Shown piece by piece: positions 36,437 to 46,057 of a DNA stretch of 64,000 bases (its first letter is position 1; each line of letters opens with the position of its first letter). Source of the stretch: Nostoc mirabile CHAB5784 (GTDB lineage Bacteria; Cyanobacteriota; Cyanobacteriia; Cyanobacteriales; Nostocaceae). Below the pieces are notes generated by a model that was not told the DNA's origin, did no database searches, and saw nothing but the letters and a program-made list of their open reading frames with translations. The position numbers and the translations under genes were made by a program. The DNA is taken from contig NZ_JAIVFS010000019.1 in NCBI RefSeq assembly GCF_020829645.1, positions 28,598 through 92,597 of the forward strand, given 5' to 3'.

Positions 36437-37588
36437 CTAAGAAAAACTAACTTTAATGAGGACTTCCGCAATATTTTGCGCTCTTGCATTCCAGGAATAT
36501 TTTTCTGTAATTAAGGTATATGCTCTATCTACAAGTGATTGATATTTATCAATATTTGAAGCTGCATCCAGCACTGTGTTAGCGACTTCTTCAGTAGAGT
36601 ATCCTGTTACTAAAAGATGTTCTAAATGGCGAAATTCTTCTAAACCTCGCAACCCTTCTGGTGTTGATACAACTAACTTTCTGCTTGCGAAATAATCTAA
36701 TGCTTTATTGCGAGCGCCACCTGCTACTGCTTGTTTTGAGAATGGCAGCAAAGCAATATCTGCATATTTAAGATGAGCAACAAAATCCTTTCGTTTAGGT
36801 AAAAACCCTAAAAAAGAAATGTTGGAAGGTATTGGTGCTAAAATATCTTTCCCATCTCTACCGATAACAACAAAATGTATTTTTTGCTGATGATTTTGAA
36901 GATATTTAGCAACCTCAGTAGTCATTAACACAGACATATCATTGCTTGGGAATTGAAAAGTTTTAGGAGCAATAATAACCACTATTTTTGCTGGTCTGAA
37001 TGCTTGATATGGGTCTTGCTCCAGAAACGATTCAGTACTTAGTAAGTCTTCAGTCACACCATTCCCGATACTATAAATTTGCTGTGGAGTTTTACCATAC
37101 CACTGGGAAATTAATTTAGGGATTGAGTCACCTGCGGCAATAATTGGACTGCCAGAGAATATCAAAATTCCCTGAGCAATATATGTCTTAATGCATTGTA
37201 CAAACTCTTTGAAAGGATTGGCAACTGAAAACAAGCGCATCCAGTATTCATATGCCGAAAATGTATGAAAATCTAATACAAGAGAGGGCTTATTACGTTT
37301 TACAAGCTTTAGTGAAATTAAAGCAGCCAATCCAGGTAATGTTTCTTGAGCATAAACGATATCTGGGCAAAACTCATAAATGCAGTTTTCTATAGTTTTA
37401 ATATATGACTTTAAACTTCTTGAGCCAATTGAATGAAAAGGTGCATATTTAACAGAGGAACAATCTAATCCTAGTTGAAAAACATCAAAATGTTCAGTCA
37501 AATATTGTCCTAAATAAAAAGGTCTAGTAAAAGCACCAAATGGCTGGTTAGAATCGAGTGTTGACACAATTAGTAAGCGTTTACCCAT
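36437..37588 (-). CDS. GT4-type glycosyltransferase
   Basis: A 383-aa GT-B enzyme. The N-terminal half has the acceptor-domain start MGKRLLIVSTLDSNQPFGAF and an Asp/His region (LVLDFHTFSAYEYW). The C-terminal half has FVVIGRDGK, then a donor-site region DIALLPFSKQAVAGGARNKALDYFA (E-x7-E motif weak), GLEEF and YTLITEKYSWN. Sugar and linkage cannot be told. The next gene upstream ends about 430 bp away, across a block of dispersed repeats. Confidence 0.8.
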   Translation of the reverse strand: MGKRLLIVSTLDSNQPFGAFTRPFYLGQYLTEHFDVFQLGLDCSSVKYAPFHSIGSRSLKSYIKTIENCIYEFCPDIVYAQETLPGLAALISLKLVKRNKPSLVLDFHTFSAYEYWMRLFSVANPFKEFVQCIKTYIAQGILIFSGSPIIAAGDSIPKLISQWYGKTPQQIYSIGNGVTEDLLSTESFLEQDPYQAFRPAKIVVIIAPKTFQFPSNDMSVLMTTEVAKYLQNHQQKIHFVVIGRDGKDILAPIPSNISFLGFLPKRKDFVAHLKYADIALLPFSKQAVAGGARNKALDYFASRKLVVSTPEGLRGLEEFRHLEHLLVTGYSTEEVANTVLDAASNIDKYQSLVDRAYTLITEKYSWNARAQNIAEVLIKVSFS

Positions 37589-38014
37589 AATAATGATTGT
37601 TGATTATTCTCAAATTTAATAAATTCATGTTTGAGGCGATATTTGCCAATTTATCGAACAGAATTCAGGAGTCAAGAGTCAGAATTCAGTTGGGTAAACT
37701 GAGCAGAAATTGCGGATAGCGCAGCGTAAAGGCTTCTCTTCTCCTGTCAGAGACGCTGTTGCTAGCTTGCTTCCACGTTCGCGTAGCGTCCCGCAGGGAA
37801 GTAGTACGGAGACGCTAACGCGAACGAGAGGCTTTGGTTTTGCCAACGCCAACGGCATAGCAACTCTTAGAGACGCACTTGCGTTCGCGTCCTTTGCGCG
37901 TCTCGTAGAGAGCGTCAAGATTGGTGAATTCTGAATTCTGCATTCTGCATTCTTCTTCAATCAGATGCTAATGAATTATGCAAATATTTTTGGAGAAAAA
38001 CTTTAGTGCAAGTA
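37589..38014. repeat. Composite dispersed repeats inside the polysaccharide cluster
   Basis: CAGGAGTCAAGAGTCAGAATTCAG at about 37666-37689 and TGAATTCTGAATTCTGCATTCTGC at about 37925-37948 bracket a block of GACGC/GCGTC repeats (GCTTGCTTCCACGTTCGCG, GAGACGCTAACGCGAACGA, GCGTCTCGTAGAGAGCG). No gene is present. The block may separate transcription units or act as a processing or attenuation site. Confidence 0.7.
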
Positions 38015-38908
38015 TCAAGCTTGTGAGTTAGTTTGGTTAATATCCTCAGAAAATGTGGGAGAAAGTGCCAAATTCTTGTAACCAATAATTGCTCTGATAT
38101 AGGGTAAAAACCAGTAAAATATCCAGAATAGCCCAGAGTGTCTACTACAAAATATAGTCCAGGATTTCAATGGAAATGCTTTAATTTGCAGCGCCTTTTT
38201 CAAGCGTTCTAGTATAGTTAAATTGGTATCTACCCAACTATTCCGGATAGAATTTTTAGTACAAGTACCAACATATCCAGGAGCTACCCATATTTGACAA
38301 CCCAATTTACGCGCTCTGAGGGCATAATCTAAATCTCCTAAAGTGTGAACAAAAGCTGTATCAATATTGCCAACTTTGGCGACAACAGTTTTAGGCATTA
38401 GCACACAGTTACCATACATGGCATCGCATTTTTGGATAACCGAACTTGGTTTTAAAAATTCAAACTTATTAGAGTACCACTTTTTAGATTTTACTGCTCC
38501 TCCATAGGTTGCTCTTCCTGTGATTGGGTCTTGAGTTGAACCAACTACAATTGAGTCTGAATAACCTTGTTCAGTCAAATTTTGATGAATCTGTAATAAT
38601 TTGCTGACAGCATTGGCTTCCAGAAATGTGTCATCATTCAACCACAGATAATAATCATATTGATTTCTTATCGCCTCACCAAAGGCGAGATGCATCCCTC
38701 CCACCCAGAATAAATTGCCATTACCCTGAAGAATGTGTACTTCTGGATATTCTGCTTTGATAGCTTGTGCAGTCCCATCAGAGCTACCATCATCAGTTAA
38801 ATAAACATCACAATGATTTGTTTGCTCATATAAAGTATGTAGACAGGCAAGAGTTGTATTACGCCTGTTGTAGCAGGTCATAACTACAGCTAAATTTGCT
38901 CGTTTCAT
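38015..38908 (-). CDS. GT2 family glycosyltransferase (rhamnosyltransferase-like)
   Basis: A 297-aa GT-A enzyme. It begins ANLAVVMTCYNRRNTTLACL, has DVYLTDDGSSDGTAQAI, the DxD-type motif YYLWLNDDTFL, and GSTQDPITGRATYGG, a pattern often seen in WcaA/RfbF-type rhamnosyltransferases. A C-terminal hydrophobic segment (FWIFYWFLPYIRAIIGY) suggests membrane association. It would add a sugar from an NDP donor to the growing lipid-linked repeat unit. Confidence 0.88.
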   Translation of the reverse strand: MKRANLAVVMTCYNRRNTTLACLHTLYEQTNHCDVYLTDDGSSDGTAQAIKAEYPEVHILQGNGNLFWVGGMHLAFGEAIRNQYDYYLWLNDDTFLEANAVSKLLQIHQNLTEQGYSDSIVVGSTQDPITGRATYGGAVKSKKWYSNKFEFLKPSSVIQKCDAMYGNCVLMPKTVVAKVGNIDTAFVHTLGDLDYALRARKLGCQIWVAPGYVGTCTKNSIRNSWVDTNLTILERLKKALQIKAFPLKSWTIFCSRHSGLFWIFYWFLPYIRAIIGYKNLALSPTFSEDINQTNSQA

Positions 38909-39018
38909 CTGATTTACCTCATCTAATTTATATGTTCAATGCAAATAATAAATTTACGCGTAACTTTTACATACTTATCTTCATTTTCAGAGCAATAAAT
39001 ACTTATTTTCGATTAGGT

Positions 39019-40035
39019 TTAAAGTTTAGCCATCCTTTCTATCCAGCTACTCAGGTTAATATCTAGATTAAAACTTTGTAATTTTTGTTCCATTCTTCTG
39101 ACTACCAACATATATCGATGCCAAACTGATACACGAGGCATATTGAGTCTGACAACCTCTTGACACAACCATCGATATTTAGCTGAATTATTATTAAGTT
39201 TTTTCAAGTTTTTGATTTGTGCATTCCAATCGTTGTAGAAGAATAAATTGAAATAATGAATGGATATAATATCATCCCAATCTTTAATTTTTAGTTCTTT
39301 TGATAAACGGTTATGTAAAGGTAATGGATAACTATAATTAGGAGGAAGATGTTCGACTTTTTCTTCTAAGGCACATAAAGTTACAGACAAAACAGACTGC
39401 TCAACAAAATAAATACCCTGAGGAGGAGTAATATCCAGCCGCATTACTTTTTCAAAATTATTTTTCCAAGCTGTAAATATACCTGCGCTCCTTCTCACAA
39501 CAACCAAGCCAGAATTCCAGTAGGCTCTGATTTTTTTATTACCAATTGGTGTCTCAACAAATACCTCACGCTTTACCCCCAGCACTTCATATAGCTTTTG
39601 CCAGTACCATTCTTGAGGATCTTGTAGACCTGTAGAACCAATTCCTTGACCATACTCAGGACGCATCCTTACGTTACAATTTACTGGCAATAAAAATTCT
39701 TTTGGTTCACAAAAAAAGCATTTATCGCTGTCTAAAAAAACTAATATTTCTGCATCGATATTTTGTTCTGCATAGGCACAAACTAAGGGTTTATTAGCTA
39801 AATAATATTCATGAAATTCTCGATTTATAGGAACTTGTTGATGAATCACCTGCAAGGCTTCAAACGCTTGTTGGGTTTGCTTTGATATCGGTTCACCTAC
39901 TCTAGGATGAAAACTATATATAGGTGTATTTTTCAATTCGCCGCAGAACTTACGAATACTTTCTGCAAGCATTAAAGATTGACCTTCTAAACGCCCAGGT
40001 TCTGTACAAATTATAAAAGCTATAGGTAGTGACAT
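39019..40035 (-). CDS. Putative glycosyltransferase (GT-A-like), family uncertain
   Basis: A 338-aa protein. Visible features are an N-terminal beta strand MSLPIAFIICTEPGRLEGQS, the motif AEILVFLDSDKCFF, which could be a metal-binding DxD, and a mid-protein WNSGLVVVRRSAGIF that resembles the donor-site NsG element of nucleotide-diphospho-sugar transferases. I do not recognise a named family. Its location among glycosyltransferase genes supports the assignment. Confidence 0.6.
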   Translation of the reverse strand: MSLPIAFIICTEPGRLEGQSLMLAESIRKFCGELKNTPIYSFHPRVGEPISKQTQQAFEALQVIHQQVPINREFHEYYLANKPLVCAYAEQNIDAEILVFLDSDKCFFCEPKEFLLPVNCNVRMRPEYGQGIGSTGLQDPQEWYWQKLYEVLGVKREVFVETPIGNKKIRAYWNSGLVVVRRSAGIFTAWKNNFEKVMRLDITPPQGIYFVEQSVLSVTLCALEEKVEHLPPNYSYPLPLHNRLSKELKIKDWDDIISIHYFNLFFYNDWNAQIKNLKKLNNNSAKYRWLCQEVVRLNMPRVSVWHRYMLVVRRMEQKLQSFNLDINLSSWIERMAKL

Positions 40036-40059
40036 ATTATGAAGTATTGATTTACTAGG

Positions 40060-41331
40060 TTAATTACTAAATGAAGATTTCTTTGCTATGATCAATATTT
40101 CCTGAAATAAAGCTGAATAACGACGTGCTTGAAGTTCCAGAGTGAATTCTTGTTCCGCTTTCTGACGAGCATAAAATGACAGCTTTTGCAGCCTCTGTTC
40201 ATTTTCAAGTACCCAAGTAATTCCTTTGGCAAAATCCTCAACTTCATAAGGTTTAGCCAAATAGCCGTTCTGCTGATGATCAACAATATCTTTTAAGCCA
40301 GTAGAATTAAACGCTACAACTGGAGTACCACAGGCGAGTGATTCAGAAGCTGTCTGTCCAAAAGATTCTTGAAGAGACGGTACAAGCATCACATCAGCTG
40401 CTGAGTAAACAGTTGCTAAAGATATATCATCGTGTAAGTGTCCCAAATAGTGTGTCTTGAAACCCAACTCAGGTGGATTTTCGGGTTTAGATGCACCAAA
40501 AATAACGATCTCCAACTTATCTTTCCAGCCAGATTTGCTTAATTCTTGTAATGCTGGTTGCAAGTAATGAAAACCTTTTCTACAGTCATTGGTTGCATCT
40601 AGCGCTCCAAATAGAATGAGTTGTTTATCCAGAGGTAAATTCAATAATTCTCGCGCTAAACCTTGATGAACAGGTTTAAACTTCTGAGTATCCAGCCCAT
40701 TCGGGATTACTTCAATTCGCAAATTCTTAAATAGAGAACTAGACTTAGCACATTCGGCTAACCAAGAACCTGGTGAAACGATTGTCAGATTCAAATTTTT
40801 CAAAGCTTTGATTTTACGTTGCCATACCCAATGGGATAAATCCCCATCCTTTTTGCTGCTCAGTTGAGGACAAGCTCCACAAGAGATTTGGTAACGGGAG
40901 CAATCTCCAGCATAGCTGCATCCTCCAGTAAATGCCCACATATCATGAATTGTCCAAACCAAAGGGCGCTTTAGTTTAGCAAGAGTTTCTATTTGCATAA
41001 AAGCTGCGCTAATCCAATGCAAATTGATGATATCTGGATTAATCTGAGCAACTTGAGAAATAATTCTATCTGGCAACCATTGAATAAAAAATGGAGTATT
41101 TTGCTTTTGAGAATAAAGCTTTAAAGGTAAAGTTTCAAATGTCAACTTTGCCTTGGCGATGCCTTGAAATAATCTGATCTTAGGCGCAATTACTGTTTTG
41201 TCATCAGTAGATTTTTCTTGCACCAGCATTTGTGATTGTAAGTCAATATTTTGTAACCCTTTATGCAAGCGATATGCAGCACGAGCCGCACCACCAGCCA
41301 CATCCTGGCTGCTAAGAAGCAAGACGTTCAT
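40060..41331 (-). CDS. GT4 family glycosyltransferase
   Basis: A 423-aa GT-B enzyme. The N-terminal MNVLLLSSQDVAGGAARAAYRLHKGL is typical of the WcaC-like subgroup, followed by LVWTIHDMWAFTGGCSYAGDC. The donor domain shows LILFGALDATNDCRKGFHYL, then VPSLQESFGQTASESLACGTPVVAF, with the E-x7-E type motif FGQTASESLACG, and a C-terminal EFTLELQARRYSALFQEI. Sugar unknown. It lies 24 bp upstream of the previous gene and is probably co-transcribed with it. Confidence 0.9.
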   Translation of the reverse strand: MNVLLLSSQDVAGGAARAAYRLHKGLQNIDLQSQMLVQEKSTDDKTVIAPKIRLFQGIAKAKLTFETLPLKLYSQKQNTPFFIQWLPDRIISQVAQINPDIINLHWISAAFMQIETLAKLKRPLVWTIHDMWAFTGGCSYAGDCSRYQISCGACPQLSSKKDGDLSHWVWQRKIKALKNLNLTIVSPGSWLAECAKSSSLFKNLRIEVIPNGLDTQKFKPVHQGLARELLNLPLDKQLILFGALDATNDCRKGFHYLQPALQELSKSGWKDKLEIVIFGASKPENPPELGFKTHYLGHLHDDISLATVYSAADVMLVPSLQESFGQTASESLACGTPVVAFNSTGLKDIVDHQQNGYLAKPYEVEDFAKGITWVLENEQRLQKLSFYARQKAEQEFTLELQARRYSALFQEILIIAKKSSFSN

Positions 41332-41520
41332 ATTACTACTATCTAACTTGAAAAAATCTACTTGATAATACTTAGGGGTTACGCAAAAAGTGCCAAAAAG
41401 CTTAATTTATCAAACCGCCTTCTCTGCAAAAGGCTTCCGCCAACGCGGAGCGTCTCGTAGAGAAGAATCGTAGAGTTTGCGTAAGTCCTAATACTGTTTC
41501 TCTATCGCAGATAATCAGTA
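41332..41520. repeat. Short spacer carrying a CTTCTCTGC..GCAGAGAAG-type repeat
   Basis: CCGCCTTCTCTGCAAAAGGC through GCGTCTCGTAGAGAAGAATC (about 41411-41470) is a relative of 53362-53411. The ends are inverted (TTCTCT / AGAGAA). It interrupts the cluster between the GT4 gene and the methyltransferase. Confidence 0.65.
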
Positions 41521-42348
41521 TTATTTATTTGGCTTGATGCCCTCACAATATAACGAGCCTGGTAGATATACTGTTCCATCAGGATTAATATCTAAGACTT
41601 CATTACTAAAGTTTATAATCTTACTTGTATGGGCATCCAGAAATTCAATATTTGAAAAACCAACTCTTTCAAAAAGGGTTTTCATGCTATAGCTATCATA
41701 CATCCACTTATGTTTTTCCCCAAGGGAGGTTTCATCTATCATAGACTTGCGGACATAGCGTGGTATCAACCTCTTTACCATGTCAATATAGAGGTATTTA
41801 AATTTGTTTTTGAGTTTATTTTGATTTATACTAAATACCTTTTGCAACACAGAATTAGTATTATTAGTTGCAATTTCTTCTTTGATATTCACACCTGTTC
41901 TTGCTTGTACATAGTTTATGGATGATTCATCATTGTTTTCAAGCACTTGTCGCCAATAAGTTTTCATCAACCCACCATGTTCTGTTCTAACCAATTGGTC
42001 GATTAACTCAATAATAATCCATTCATATTGTTTCCTCGATTCCTCATTTTCAATACTATCGATAAGTCTTAAGTATTCACGGCATGTTCGCTCTAAGTTA
42101 GGAACAACGATGCGTAAAATCCCTTGAGGTTTTAGAACTCTATAGCATTCTTTCACTAGCATTTCTCCTGTGTCTTTAGAAAAATGCTCTAGGACATGAC
42201 TGCTATAAATCACATCGAAATAATCTTTGGGGTATGGAAGTGGTTGCAATAAGTTATGGGCAATTACTTCAGGATGCTCAGAATTAAAATCTATATTTAT
42301 CCATCCAGATGAAAATCTATGTCCGCATCCAAAATTTAACTTTTTCAT
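41521..42348 (-). CDS. SAM-dependent class I methyltransferase
   Basis: A 275-aa protein starting MKKLNFGCGHRFSSGWINID, where FGCG is motif I of the Rossmann methyltransferase fold. DYFDVIYSSHVLEHFSKDTG and ECYRVLKPQGILRIVVPNLE are motifs of the Methyltransf_11 group. The C-terminal half is longer than in minimal enzymes and may bind a sugar or lipid-linked glycan. It likely O-methylates a residue of the polysaccharide (inference from context). Confidence 0.85.
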   Translation of the reverse strand: MKKLNFGCGHRFSSGWINIDFNSEHPEVIAHNLLQPLPYPKDYFDVIYSSHVLEHFSKDTGEMLVKECYRVLKPQGILRIVVPNLERTCREYLRLIDSIENEESRKQYEWIIIELIDQLVRTEHGGLMKTYWRQVLENNDESSINYVQARTGVNIKEEIATNNTNSVLQKVFSINQNKLKNKFKYLYIDMVKRLIPRYVRKSMIDETSLGEKHKWMYDSYSMKTLFERVGFSNIEFLDAHTSKIINFSNEVLDINPDGTVYLPGSLYCEGIKPNK

Positions 42349-42390
42349 GCTTTTTCTCCTTTCAATTATCTAAGTATGTAAAGTATTTAC

Positions 42391-43611
42391 CTATTTATAT
42401 ATTCGCGCCTGCTGTAAACTAAGAGTTAGAGACAGAGAGGTTGTGATATACATCAACCAATTCCAACTGGGAGTTAATAATCTTGCCTCTGAGAAATTCA
42501 CTATGACGATGATAATTAGCATCTGCATTGGCCAATAATCTTCCGGTTTTTCTGCCACTGAAACAATTCGAGTCAGTGCCATTACGAAGAACCGGATAAA
42601 TCCTGCTGCAAAAGTTAAGAAACCTAAAAATCCTAATTCTAACAATAGTTGTAAAAAGCCATTGTGAGCATTGCTTGCCCAATCATAAGTAGCTCTCAGA
42701 TTAGATGCAGCATTACTAGTCCAAAATCCAGAATATCCATAACCTAGCCAAGGTCTTTCCAAAACTTTAGGTATCACTAATTCCCAGAGATCAGAGCGCC
42801 CATTCAAGGTAAGGTCTTTACCAGAAGTACCAACTACAGTTTCAGCATTATTGATTAGTAATATTGAAACAATAATGAGTAACATTAAAGCTGAAGTTAT
42901 CATAATAACTTGTAATTTATAATTAGTTTTTTTAAAGGATTGGTAAAAAGGTAAAAGTAATATCATTGTCAATAGGATCGCCAAAGATGTTGTTGAACGT
43001 GTAAGGATAATTAGACATATAGATAACCCACATAGCGCCCACATTAACCAGCGATATCGATAACTACTAAGGGCAAGATGTAAAAACACTCCTGCACTCC
43101 AATTCATCATGTAACCTAATTCGTTTTTATGACCATAAATTCCGCTCCACATATCTACTAATTCAGGCGATATATGAATATAACCTGGTATGAATGCAGA
43201 GAATATCATAGATAATAATGCAGATACGCCAAGCGCCCAAGCTATTAGCCTCATTTGTTCCCTAAGGGGATAACGGATTGCCAAATAGATTGCAAGAAAA
43301 TATATTCGGATTAGACCTTTGATATCTTTTAGAGTAGAACTCAAGTCTTCTGACCACAATATAGAAAATATAACTATTGCTAAGAAAAAAAACTGTAATG
43401 GACTTTTGGTAATTACATAAATAAAACCTTTCCAGTATGAAATTAGGAAATAAAATAAGATTGAATATGAAACTATATTGAAAAAAGTATCTACCTTATC
43501 GCCTCCAAGGGTAGACATGGAAATTTCTTGTGCAGGATGTATTGTTAATGCTCCTACAGCAATTATTAATAACAATATAGCTAATATTTTTTCTGTTAAT
43601 TTTACCTTCAT
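42391..43611 (-). CDS. O-antigen polymerase / ligase family protein (Wzy-like)
   Basis: A 406-aa integral membrane protein with about ten TM segments and a large periplasmic loop containing SGKDLTLNGRSDLWELVI and RPWLGYGYSGFW…SNAHNGFLQLLLELG. The GR-x-LW and (H)NxxLQ signatures are those of the PF04932 Wzy_C/WaaL family. In a Wzx/Wzy system it polymerises flipped repeat units in the periplasm. It sits between the methyltransferase and a glycosyltransferase. Confidence 0.88.
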   Translation of the reverse strand: MKVKLTEKILAILLLIIAVGALTIHPAQEISMSTLGGDKVDTFFNIVSYSILFYFLISYWKGFIYVITKSPLQFFFLAIVIFSILWSEDLSSTLKDIKGLIRIYFLAIYLAIRYPLREQMRLIAWALGVSALLSMIFSAFIPGYIHISPELVDMWSGIYGHKNELGYMMNWSAGVFLHLALSSYRYRWLMWALCGLSICLIILTRSTTSLAILLTMILLLPFYQSFKKTNYKLQVIMITSALMLLIIVSILLINNAETVVGTSGKDLTLNGRSDLWELVIPKVLERPWLGYGYSGFWTSNAASNLRATYDWASNAHNGFLQLLLELGFLGFLTFAAGFIRFFVMALTRIVSVAEKPEDYWPMQMLIIIVIVNFSEARLLTPSWNWLMYITTSLSLTLSLQQARIYK

Positions 43612-43648
43612 GGCTGATATTTAATTTATTAATTTACTAAATATATCA

Positions 43649-44575
43649 CTATTTTTTCATCGCTGAGTAATTCAATCTTTTCTTTACTTCTTCTTTAAAA
43701 ATATCCAATACAGTTGCTTTATATACTGTTTTCTGTGTAAAGTTATCTGCCTCTAGATTCCTCACAATAAATGGTGGATCTTTTAAGGGAAATTCCATCG
43801 CTTGCATCGACATATTGATGAATGAAAATTCTTGGTTGGAAGTGAAATGAGTCGCGTCGGCACCAACACCAACATTAGAGATTAAATTGACATTGGGAAT
43901 AATGCTTAAGCTACCCTGCATCCAACAAGCAAATGTCCATTGGTAATCCCAGGTTATACCTGTAGGATTGTTATAAACAGACTGAAATATTCGTTGCCAA
44001 TAACTTACTGCTTTTGGGTCTACAAGAATGTCATGTAAAAGGTTTTCTGCTTGCACCTCTTTCCAAAGTTTGATCGTCAAATCATAATGTTGCCAAGCAC
44101 GCCTCCAACTTGCCCAACCCCAGCAGTGATTGTAGCGAGAAAAATAGTAACTGTAATTTGTGCGCTTTCGTCCGAATTGAAGATTTTGAGCAGAGATTGT
44201 GGCAACTCTGGTATCGTTCCTATATTTTTCTAGCAGTTCTTCACTAAATCTAAAAAATGTTGGGTGAGGGATACAATCATCTTCTAAAATAATTGTCTCT
44301 TCAACATTATTGAATACCCAATCTAAACCACTAGATACTCGTTTTGCACAGCCTAAGTTGATATCAGAATAATTCTTGATAACTTCGCACTCCCAATCAA
44401 CTCTTTCAATAATTGCCCGAGTTGCTTCACACTTTTCTGCTTCATTTTCGCGATCAGTGCGGGGGCCATCTGCAATTACAAAAAGTTTTGTTGGCTTGGC
44501 TTGGCGAATAGCTTCAAAAACTTTCTCTGTTATTTGTGGACGCTTGAAAATAATAAAAGTTACTGGTGTTTGCAT
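43649..44575 (-). CDS. GT-A glycosyltransferase (GNT-I/HlpA-like)
   Basis: A 308-aa protein starting MQTPVTFIIFKRPQITEKVFEA. It carries KLFVIADGPRTDREN, the acidic triad motif ETIILEDDCIPHPTFF (DxD-like EDD), and an aromatic patch HCWGWASWRRAWQHYD. This layout is common in bacterial exopolysaccharide clusters, often annotated as hemolytic protein HlpA-like or GT2-like. It lies 37 bp from the polymerase gene. Confidence 0.75.
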   Translation of the reverse strand: MQTPVTFIIFKRPQITEKVFEAIRQAKPTKLFVIADGPRTDRENEAEKCEATRAIIERVDWECEVIKNYSDINLGCAKRVSSGLDWVFNNVEETIILEDDCIPHPTFFRFSEELLEKYRNDTRVATISAQNLQFGRKRTNYSYYFSRYNHCWGWASWRRAWQHYDLTIKLWKEVQAENLLHDILVDPKAVSYWQRIFQSVYNNPTGITWDYQWTFACWMQGSLSIIPNVNLISNVGVGADATHFTSNQEFSFINMSMQAMEFPLKDPPFIVRNLEADNFTQKTVYKATVLDIFKEEVKKRLNYSAMKK

Positions 44576-44630
44576 TTTTGATTAATTTGGCTAATGCCCT
44601 TGTTGATATTCAAAGCTTAGATAAGAACTA

Positions 44631-45959
44631 TTAATACTTATAAAATGGAATAAGCGATCGCACCTGAATCTTAAATATTTTTTGTGTTCTTGAATCAAAT
44701 GCATTGCACACAAAAGCAGCAGCAGCTTGAGATATTATGGTTGCGATCGCAGCCCCAAAGCCTGCATATTTAGGAATAAGCAAGAAATTAAGAATGATAT
44801 TTAGTATCGCCCCAAATAAATTCTTACCTAAAGAAACGTGGTTCAAACCTTCAGCAATAAACCAAGGTGATGTTGCAAGACCCATAAATACAAATAAAGA
44901 AGTCCAAATATGGATTGCTAGTATTGGCCCCGCTTCTGCATATCCATTTCCAAACATCACCATAATTATCTTGCCGGAGAGGAATGTCATTGGCAGAGCA
45001 ATTGCAAAAGATATACATGTAAGGAGACGAAGTAATTGTCCTATTCGCTGATAATAAAGACTTTCTGATTTTTCTTTGGCCGCATAAATTGAAGGAGCAA
45101 CCGAAGAGACAATAGCCGCCGGAATAAAATACCAAATTTCTGAAATACGGACAGCAGCAGAATAAATTCCAACCTCATTATTTCCGGTCATTTGACCTAA
45201 CATTACCTGATCAATTTTCATAAAAATCATGATAGCGAACCCCGAAAAAATCAGAGGTAAACTCTCTTTCAAAAGAGTTTTGGCAGTAGAAAAACTCCAA
45301 CGCCATAACAATAATGAAGATACTTTGACTTGATAAACAATCAGCAAACCAATTGCACTCATTGCAAATTCTGCTAATGTTACCCAAGCAAAAGCTAACA
45401 ATGGGGCTTTTGTTAAAATCAGTGCTATTTTAATGAGACTATTTAGCAGAAACGCTATATTCTTAGCAATCACGGTGTATTTCGACTCCACCTGTGATTG
45501 AAACCATAGTTCAATAGTATCAGCTGCTCTAAAAATTCCTGCCATTGCTAAAATTGCAACTAGCCATATCTTCAGTGTTTCATGCTCACCTAAGAAAAAC
45601 ATGCCACTAACTGTCAATAAGACAGAAGCAATTCCACCCAGCAACTTTAGCCAAAAAGTGGTTCCTAAAATTTCATCTTTGTTTGATGATTGACGCACAA
45701 GATGGCGAACTACTACATCGTCTAGTCCTAGAGTAAAAATCGGAGTAAATAAGCTAACAAAGGCTAAAATATAGTTAAACAGACCATACTGCTGTACTCC
45801 TAAATAGCGTGCTACCCATACTCCGACAACCAAGCTTGCACCCATACGGAGAATGCGGTCAGCAAACAACCAACCTGTATTGGCAATAATTGCACGCAGA
45901 CCAGAACTAGATTTAAATTGTGATAAGCTTTGAAGCCTAAATTTACTTAGCATTGCCAT
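44631..45959 (-). CDS. Flippase, Wzx-type polysaccharide exporter (MOP superfamily)
   Basis: A 442-aa membrane protein with 12-14 predicted TM helices. The N-terminus IIANTGWLFADRILRMGASLVVGVWVARYLG matches the RfbX/Wzx polysaccharide-transport pattern, and the second half starts with IFSGFAIMIFMKIDQVMLGQM. It would flip the undecaprenyl-diphosphate-linked repeat unit to the periplasm for the Wzy-like polymerase encoded at 42391-43611. Confidence 0.9.
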   Translation of the reverse strand: MAMLSKFRLQSLSQFKSSSGLRAIIANTGWLFADRILRMGASLVVGVWVARYLGVQQYGLFNYILAFVSLFTPIFTLGLDDVVVRHLVRQSSNKDEILGTTFWLKLLGGIASVLLTVSGMFFLGEHETLKIWLVAILAMAGIFRAADTIELWFQSQVESKYTVIAKNIAFLLNSLIKIALILTKAPLLAFAWVTLAEFAMSAIGLLIVYQVKVSSLLLWRWSFSTAKTLLKESLPLIFSGFAIMIFMKIDQVMLGQMTGNNEVGIYSAAVRISEIWYFIPAAIVSSVAPSIYAAKEKSESLYYQRIGQLLRLLTCISFAIALPMTFLSGKIIMVMFGNGYAEAGPILAIHIWTSLFVFMGLATSPWFIAEGLNHVSLGKNLFGAILNIILNFLLIPKYAGFGAAIATIISQAAAAFVCNAFDSRTQKIFKIQVRSLIPFYKY

Positions 45960-46057
45960 TTAATTTAACCATGTAATACTATTTATGAATTTTGCTAGCT
46001 TCCTAAATTATTCAAAATAGAATAAGTTAAGCCAGAATTTGAGATAATTATTAGTTA

